From an uncultured Chlorobiaceae bacterium (GTDB lineage: Bacteria; Bacteroidota; Chlorobiia; Chlorobiales; Chlorobiaceae): a stretch of DNA of 11,461 nt. The notes beneath the pieces are model-generated. The model did not search any database, had not been told where the DNA came from, and saw only the letters and a program-made list of their open reading frames with translations. Below are positions 7,323 through 11,461 of the stretch, piece after piece. Each line of letters opens with the position of its first letter. Positions within the stretch are counted from its first letter, which is position 1. The position numbers were made by a program, and so were the translations under genes. Location of the stretch: positions 1 through 11,461 of the forward strand of contig CAIVCU010000116.1 of NCBI GenBank assembly GCA_903904495.1, written 5' to 3'.

Positions 7323-7350
7323 GAGTTAACAGTGAACCGGCTTTTGTTTT
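7313..7350 (+). terminator. Intrinsic terminator in the sbp leader (attenuator)
   Basis: GCCGGTTC (7313-7320) pairs perfectly with GAACCGGC (7334-7341). The stem is extended by CTG/CAG (7321-7323, 7330-7332) past one bulged T, closing a 6-nt AGTTAA loop. TTTTGTTTT (7342-7350) follows directly. The minus strand has no T tract, so it acts on + strand transcripts. It sits 24 nt after the leader ORF stop and 66 nt before sbp, where it would stop readthrough into the transporter unless the antiterminator forms. Confidence 0.87.
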
Positions 7351-7416
7351 GGGCTTAATTTTCGTGACATTTTTTTTAACGACTTTTCAACTATCTATAA
7401 TTAAAAGGGGACGAGC

Positions 7417-8433
7417 ATGAATATTCAAGCAATAAAAAGAATTGCACTTTCAGCAACCTTTATTCTGGCCTCCGGCATACCCGGAACATTTGCTGCGGCA
7501 GCGGGAAGTGCAACCCTGCTTAATGTTTCATATGATCCTACAAGAGAGCTCTATCAGAGCGAAAATGCAGCGTTTATACCTTACTGGCAAAAGAAAAGCG
7601 GTCAGAGCGTTGTGATCAACCAGTCACATGGTGGGTCGGGCAAACAGGCGCGCGCAGTCATTGACGGATTGGAAGCTGATGTTGTAACACTGGCTCTTGC
7701 CTATGATATCGATGCGATCGCTGACAGCAAACTGCTGGATATCAACTGGCAGAAAAAACTGGCCAGTAACAGCACGCCATATACCTCAACCATCGTCTTT
7801 GTTGTCAGAAAGGGAAATCCAAAGCAGATCAAAAACTGGGATGATCTTGTAAAGCCTGGTGTATCAGTCATCACTCCAAATCCGAAAACATCCGGAGGGG
7901 CCCGCTGGAATTACCTTGCCGCCTGGGGGTACAAGCAAAAGCAAACCGGTTCTGCTGACAAAGCAAAAACTTTTGTCAAGGCTTTATACAAGAATGTTCC
8001 TGTGCTTGATACCGGTGCCCGTGGTTCAACTCTCAGCTTTGCCCAGCGCGGACTCGGCGATGTACTTATTGCATGGGAAAATGAAGCTCATCTGATTCTT
8101 AAAGAGTTCGGATCTGACAAGTATGAGATCATCTCTCCATCGGTAAGCATCCTGGCTGAACCGCCTGTAGCCGTTGTGGATAAAAATGTCGAGAAACACG
8201 GCACGCGGAAAATTGCAGAAGCTTATCTGAACTTCCTCTATACACCACAGGCCCAGGATATCATTGCACAGAACTTTTACCGTCCTCGCAATCCTGCAGC
8301 GTTGAAAAAATATGCGGCGAACTTCCCGAAAATCAAGCTCTTTACTCTGGGCGAAGTATTTGGCAACTGGCGCACTGCGCAGAAAACCCATTTTAACGAT
8401 GGCGGAGTTTTCGATCAGATTTATACTCCCTGA
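7417..8433 (+). CDS. sbp: Periplasmic sulfate-binding protein of the sulfate ABC transporter
   Basis: 338 residues, normal for Sbp/CysP. A Sec signal peptide covers about residues 1-28 (KRIALSATFILASG, then a TFAAAAGS cleavage region) with no lipobox, so the protein is a soluble periplasmic receptor. Family motifs: LLNVSYDPTRELY at the mature N-terminus, SHGGSGKQARAVIDGLEADVVTL split across the anion site, NPKTSGGARWNYLAAWG, LIAWENEA and a GEVFGNWRTAQKTHF C-terminal segment. It delivers sulfate (possibly thiosulfate) to CysTW. AAGGGG lies six bases before the ATG as ribosome binding site. Its mRNA probably begins far upstream and passes through the attenuator. The gene is followed by a hairpin before cysT. 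Confidence 0.95.
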   Translation: MNIQAIKRIALSATFILASGIPGTFAAAAGSATLLNVSYDPTRELYQSENAAFIPYWQKKSGQSVVINQSHGGSGKQARAVIDGLEADVVTLALAYDIDAIADSKLLDINWQKKLASNSTPYTSTIVFVVRKGNPKQIKNWDDLVKPGVSVITPNPKTSGGARWNYLAAWGYKQKQTGSADKAKTFVKALYKNVPVLDTGARGSTLSFAQRGLGDVLIAWENEAHLILKEFGSDKYEIISPSVSILAEPPVAVVDKNVEKHGTRKIAEAYLNFLYTPQAQDIIAQNFYRPRNPAALKKYAANFPKIKLFTLGEVFGNWRTAQKTHFNDGGVFDQIYTP

Positions 8434-8475
8434 AGCAGGGTTATTAATCACTGAACTGCAGAACAATTTTTTTCG

Positions 8476-8507
8476 GAGAACAGGATACGACCTCCTATCC
8501 TGTTTTC
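8476..8507 (+). terminator. Intra-operon hairpin between sbp and cysT (weak terminator or mRNA stabiliser)
   Basis: GAGAACAGGAT (8476-8486) pairs with ATCCTGTTTTC (8497-8507) over 11 bp with one G-U, around a 10-nt loop. The bases after it (CTTTGC) are a poor U tract. Such structures after binding-protein genes often protect the upstream message or cut downstream transcription, which fits the need for more Sbp than permease. The role is inferred. Confidence 0.6.
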
Positions 8508-8536
8508 CTTTGCAGATCGCAATAATTACATAAACA

Positions 8537-9373
8537 ATGGGATTGTTTCAGAGTAAAAGACGCAACATTCTTCCAGGTTTCGGACTGTCGATGGGGTACA
8601 CGGTCTTCTACCTTTCGGCAATTGTCATTGTGCCATTGAGCATGATATTCTTTAATACCATTCCAATGGGATGGGAGCCTTTTGTGAATGCTGTCACAGC
8701 CCCTCGTGTTCTTGCATCATACAAACTGAGTTTTTCCACTGCTTTTTTTGCTGCGCTTTTCGATGCGTTCGCCGGCCTTTTGACCGCATGGGTATTGGTA
8801 CGTTACCGTTTCCCAGGCAAAGAGCTGCTTGATGCGCTTGTCGATCTGCCATTTGCGCTGCCGACTGCAGTTGCGGGCATCTGCTTTGCAACACTCTATG
8901 CTCCGATAGGCTGGCTTGGACAACTCCTTATACACTGGAACCTGCAGATCATCAATACTCCTACGGGAATAGTGATTGCACTGATATTTATCGGGTTTCC
9001 GTTTGTGGTCCGGACAATTCAGCCCGTGCTTGAAGAGGTGGACCAGGAGATTGAAGAGGCTGCGCACTGCCTTGGGGCAACACGGTGGCAGACCTTCAGG
9101 AAAATCCTGCTGCCGCATCTTTTTCCTGCCCTGCTCACCGGTATAACTCTTGCTTTTGCGCGAGGGATTGGAGAGTACGGGTCAGTGATTTTCATCGCAG
9201 GGAATCTGCCGATGAAAACTGAGATTGCGCCATTGATGATCATGTCGAAACTTGATCAGTTTGACTCTGCCGGCGCTTCGGCCATAGCGCTTGTGCTTCT
9301 CTGCATCTCTTTTTCCATGCTTCTGCTGCTGAATGCAGTGCAGGAGTGGCAACAGAAAGAATACCGTTCATAA
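8537..9373 (+). CDS. cysT: Sulfate ABC transporter permease CysT (CysU)
   Basis: 278 residues, an inner-membrane permease of the binding-protein-dependent type. Hydrophobic segments lie near 19-40, 65-88, 104-121, 143-160, 194-221 and 248-266. The EAA cytoplasmic loop that contacts the ATPase is at about 172-192 (EEAAHCLGATRWQTF, then KILLP). FARGIGEYGSVIFIAGNLP is typical of CysT. It forms the channel as a heterodimer with CysW. The ATG at 8537 follows a 103-bp gap holding a hairpin; no clear Shine-Dalgarno sequence is seen, so the start is judged by alignment. Only 3 bp separate its stop from cysW. Molybdate permeases (ModB) are related, but the CysT-CysW pair and Sbp decide for sulfate. 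Confidence 0.94.
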   Translation: MGLFQSKRRNILPGFGLSMGYTVFYLSAIVIVPLSMIFFNTIPMGWEPFVNAVTAPRVLASYKLSFSTAFFAALFDAFAGLLTAWVLVRYRFPGKELLDALVDLPFALPTAVAGICFATLYAPIGWLGQLLIHWNLQIINTPTGIVIALIFIGFPFVVRTIQPVLEEVDQEIEEAAHCLGATRWQTFRKILLPHLFPALLTGITLAFARGIGEYGSVIFIAGNLPMKTEIAPLMIMSKLDQFDSAGASAIALVLLCISFSMLLLLNAVQEWQQKEYRS

Positions 9374-9376
9374 GCT

Positions 9377-10246
9377 ATGCTGCAACCTGAAACATCGCAG
9401 AATAATCCGCCTGTTGTAAAAAAAAGGATCTCGGACCCTCGCTCAGTCCAGGTTCTGCTGATCGGCCTTACCTATCTTTTTTTTATCGGGTTCATCTTTC
9501 TTCCCCTTGGACTGGTCTTTTCTCAGGCCTTCGGGAAAGGATGGAGTTTATATCTTGAATCGATCCGGGAACCATACGCTATTGAAGCTGTAAAACTGAC
9601 TTTGCTGACTGTCGCTATCGTGGTGCCGGTGAACGCAGTTTTCGGTGTTTCAGCAGCATGGGCCATCACAAAATTCAACTTCAAGGGAAAGAGCGCTCTT
9701 AAGAGCCTGCTTGATCTTCCCTTTGCAGTCTCTCCGGTTATTGCCGGGCTCATCTTTGTCCTCCTTCTCGGGAGCCGGACACCTTTTGGTTCGTGGCTTG
9801 GGGAACATGGCATTAAAATTATCTTTTCAACCCCGGGGATCATTATTGCCACCATCTTTGTAACGTTTCCGTTTATTGCCCGGGAACTGATTCCTCTGAT
9901 GGAGGCTCAGGGACGGGATGAAGAGGAGGCTGCCCTGACGCTTGGCGCAAAGGGATGGCAGATTTTCGGGAAAATAACCCTTCCTAACATCAGATGGGGA
10001 TTGTTATATGGAATGATCCTTTGCGGAGCACGTTCCATCGGTGAATTTGGTGCTGTGTCTGTAGTGTCCGGTCATATCCGCGGGCAGACCAATACGATTC
10101 CACTGCATGTTGAAATATTGTACAGCGAATATAATTTTACGGCATCGTTTGCCGTTGCTTCACTTCTTGTCTTTCTGGCTCTTCTTACGGTAGTGATAAA
10201 GAGTGGAATGGAAAAACACTTTCAGAAAAACAGCTTTCATCTTTAG
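9377..10246 (+). CDS. cysW: Sulfate ABC transporter permease CysW
   Basis: 289 residues, the second permease subunit. Hydrophobic segments lie near 25-49, 72-97, 113-131, 152-170, 206-230 and 258-275. The EAA loop is at about 183-203 (EEAALTLGAKGWQIF, then KITLP), followed by GARSIGEFGAVSVVSGHIRGQT and a segment TIPLHVEILYSEYNFTASFA that is characteristic of CysW. The first ~22 residues are polar and cytoplasmic. The ATG at 9377 lies 3 bp after the cysT stop, so translation is probably coupled. It is followed by cysA after 8 bp. Confidence 0.95.
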   Translation: MLQPETSQNNPPVVKKRISDPRSVQVLLIGLTYLFFIGFIFLPLGLVFSQAFGKGWSLYLESIREPYAIEAVKLTLLTVAIVVPVNAVFGVSAAWAITKFNFKGKSALKSLLDLPFAVSPVIAGLIFVLLLGSRTPFGSWLGEHGIKIIFSTPGIIIATIFVTFPFIARELIPLMEAQGRDEEEAALTLGAKGWQIFGKITLPNIRWGLLYGMILCGARSIGEFGAVSVVSGHIRGQTNTIPLHVEILYSEYNFTASFAVASLLVFLALLTVVIKSGMEKHFQKNSFHL

Positions 10247-10254
10247 GATCTGAC

Positions 10255-11328
10255 ATGGGTATCGAACTGCAGAACATTAACAAACAATTTGGCGACTATA
10301 AGGCGATTGACAATCTCAGCCTGAGTATCCCTTCAGGAGATCTGATTGCTCTTCTGGGTCCTTCGGGATGCGGAAAAACCACCCTGCTGCGCATTATTGC
10401 AGGCCTGGAGCTGGCTGACTCCGGAAAGATAATTCTGGAAAACAAGGACACCACCAACCTGCCTCCAAGGGGAAAAAATGTCGGCTTCGTTTTTCAGCAC
10501 TATGCACTGTTCCGACGGCTGACTGTTTTTGAGAATGTAGCTTTCGGCCTTAAGGTACTCCCGTTCAGAGAGCGCCCCGGGCGCAAAGAAATACGTGATC
10601 GGGTGGAACATCTTCTGACGCTGGTACAGATGGATTGGGCTATGAACCGTTACCCGTCACAGCTTTCGGGTGGACAGCGCCAGCGTGTTGCTCTGGCAAG
10701 GGCTTTAGCCGTAAATCCAAGAGTACTGCTGCTGGATGAGCCATTTTCGGCACTGGATGCAAAGGTGCGGCAGGAGCTGCGCCGCTGGCTCAGGAAACTG
10801 CACGATGAAATTCATGTCACCAGTATTTTTGTTACGCACGATCAGGAGGAGGCACTCGAGCTGGCTGATAAAATTGTAGTGATCAACAAAGGCAGGATTG
10901 AACAACAGGGAACCCCGCAGGAGGTTTACGATCATCCTGCAAATGCTTTTGTGTATAACTTTCTGGGAAATGTCAATGTCTTTCACGGACGTATCCACAA
11001 CGGAAAGGTAAGCCTTGGCGATCATCAGGTTGATGTGCCGGATGATTTGAAAAACATTGAAGAAAAAACAAGTCAGACTTTTGTAAGACCCCACGAAATA
11101 GGCATCAGCAGGATACGAAGCAGCGATAACGACCTCGAAGGAATGATCAGAGAGATACGTCTGCAGGGCGGACAGATCGGGTTGAACATAGAGTGCGAAG
11201 GGCTTGACTGCCCCATTGAAGCGGAGGTCCCGAGAGAGCTTTTCATCAATCTTGAACTTGCCAAGGGCGTGCAGGTTTTTGTTACGATTAACCGTGTCAA
11301 GGTCTTCGCAGGGGATTACGAGATTTAG
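10255..11328 (+). CDS. cysA: Sulfate/thiosulfate ABC transporter ATP-binding protein CysA
   Basis: 357 residues, normal for CysA. All ATPase motifs are intact: Walker A GPSGCGKTT (35-43), Q-loop Q81 in FVFQHYALFRRLTV, signature LSGGQ (137-141), Walker B VLLLDE (157-162), D-loop SALD and switch His195 in FVTHDQEEA. The C-terminal part (~235-357) is the CysA/TOBE-type regulatory domain (FLGNVNVFHGRI, TFVRPHEIGISR). It powers sulfate import through CysTW. AGGA nine bases before the ATG at 10255 is a good ribosome binding site. No terminator follows before a group II intron begins 17 bp after the stop, on the other strand. Confidence 0.95.
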   Translation: MGIELQNINKQFGDYKAIDNLSLSIPSGDLIALLGPSGCGKTTLLRIIAGLELADSGKIILENKDTTNLPPRGKNVGFVFQHYALFRRLTVFENVAFGLKVLPFRERPGRKEIRDRVEHLLTLVQMDWAMNRYPSQLSGGQRQRVALARALAVNPRVLLLDEPFSALDAKVRQELRRWLRKLHDEIHVTSIFVTHDQEEALELADKIVVINKGRIEQQGTPQEVYDHPANAFVYNFLGNVNVFHGRIHNGKVSLGDHQVDVPDDLKNIEEKTSQTFVRPHEIGISRIRSSDNDLEGMIREIRLQGGQIGLNIECEGLDCPIEAEVPRELFINLELAKGVQVFVTINRVKVFAGDYEI

Positions 11329-11345
11329 GATAGAAAACGGGAATA

Positions 11346-11383
11346 GTCGGGTAACAGCAGCACATTACTGTGCTGCCGTCCCC
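11346..11383 (-). ncRNA. Group II intron domain VI with branch point
   Basis: Three nt after domain V, an 11-bp helix forms around a GTAA loop (minus-strand arms 11379-11369 and 11364-11354). Below it an unpaired A (complement of 11352) is flanked by a GGG/CCC base helix, the expected bulged branch-point adenosine. It lies at position -7 if the intron ends in AC at 11346. Confidence 0.82.
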
Positions 11384-11386
11384 TAA

Positions 11387-11420
11387 GAACCGGACTTGAG
11401 AGTTTCCCCTCATCCGGCTC
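11387..11420 (-). ncRNA. Group II intron domain V
   Basis: Exactly 34 nt, as in canonical domain V. The lower helix is 9 bp (GAGCCGGAT with GTCCGGTTC, G-U pairs allowed), then a 2-nt AA bulge, a 5-bp upper helix (GAGGG with CTCTC) and a GAAA tetraloop. The catalytic AGC triad is at domain positions 2-4. This is the metal-binding catalytic core of the ribozyme. Confidence 0.92.
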
Positions 11421-11461
11421 ATGCCTTTACAAAGGCACCTTGCGGCACCCGGTTTCACCAC

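Larger units (their letters stand above)
11346..11461 (-). mobile_element. 3' end of a group II intron (domains V and VI), continuing beyond the window
   Basis: Read on the minus strand, the right edge carries a canonical domain V directly followed by a domain VI with a bulged branch-point A. The intron's predicted last bases are AC (11347-11346), seven nt from the branch A at 11352. The rest of the ribozyme and any reverse transcriptase/maturase gene lie to the right, outside the window; 11421-11461 would be the end of domain IV. The element lies antisense to cysA. Whether the intron is full length or active cannot be seen. Confidence 0.88.

Noticed and set aside
7140..7350. Known riboswitch upstream of sbp (SAM, cobalamin, TPP, FMN, Moco and similar)
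   Set aside because: None of the conserved core motifs I know for these classes is present; the Cys-rich ORF with alternative hairpins explains the region better.
7396..7401. Perfect TATAAT just upstream of sbp as a promoter
   Set aside because: It lies only 15 bp before the ATG, so a transcript from it would lack the ribosome binding site, and no -35 box lies 16-18 bp upstream.

Overview
The window looks like a chromosomal segment of a green sulfur bacterium (Chlorobi, Chlorobium/Pelodictyon-like). This is inferred from how the Tgt, RimO and sulfate-transport proteins read, from recall only; no database was searched. All genes are intact except the first, which is cut by the left edge, and a mobile intron, which is cut by the right edge.

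Layout. (1) 1-792, + strand: C-terminal part of a bacterial transglutaminase-like cysteine protease with its N-terminal beta domain. (2) 865-3321, - strand: a PAS-PAS-GAF hybrid histidine kinase with a C-terminal receiver, convergent with gene 1. Both phospho-acceptor residues appear to be missing (His to Ala454, Asp to Asn746), while the ATP-binding motifs are kept. (3) 3653-7045, + strand: an overlapping three-gene operon, tgt - rimO - AhpD/carboxymuconolactone-decarboxylase-like gene. This Tgt has lost three of its four zinc ligands. (4) 7046-7416: a regulatory region. (5) 7417-11328, + strand: the sulfate ABC transporter sbp - cysT - cysW - cysA. (6) 11346-11461, - strand: the 3' end (domains V and VI) of a group II intron inserted 17 bp after the cysA stop, antisense to the operon.

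The most notable structure is the leader of the sulfate operon. A 32-codon ORF at 7191-7289 encodes a peptide with five Cys in seven residues (C11-C17) and a sixth Cys next to its stop. It is followed by a strong intrinsic terminator (7313-7350). A competing antiterminator can form by pairing 7266-7282 with 7309-7322, which uses up the left arm of the terminator. This is the geometry of a classic amino-acid attenuator: with enough Cys-tRNA the ribosome reaches the stop codon, masks 7266-7282, and the terminator forms; when Cys is short it stalls on the Cys codons, the antiterminator forms, and sbp-cysTWA is transcribed. It would tie sulfate uptake to the end product of sulfur assimilation. Poly-Cys short ORFs acting as attenuators have been reported in mycobacteria; I know of no description in Chlorobi.

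Upstream of the leader there are three ATGGTAT/ATACCAT half-sites at an 11-bp period, a possible operator. Within the operon, an 11-bp hairpin between sbp and cysT may set the ratio of binding protein to permease. I saw no tRNA, rRNA, CRISPR array or known riboswitch class.
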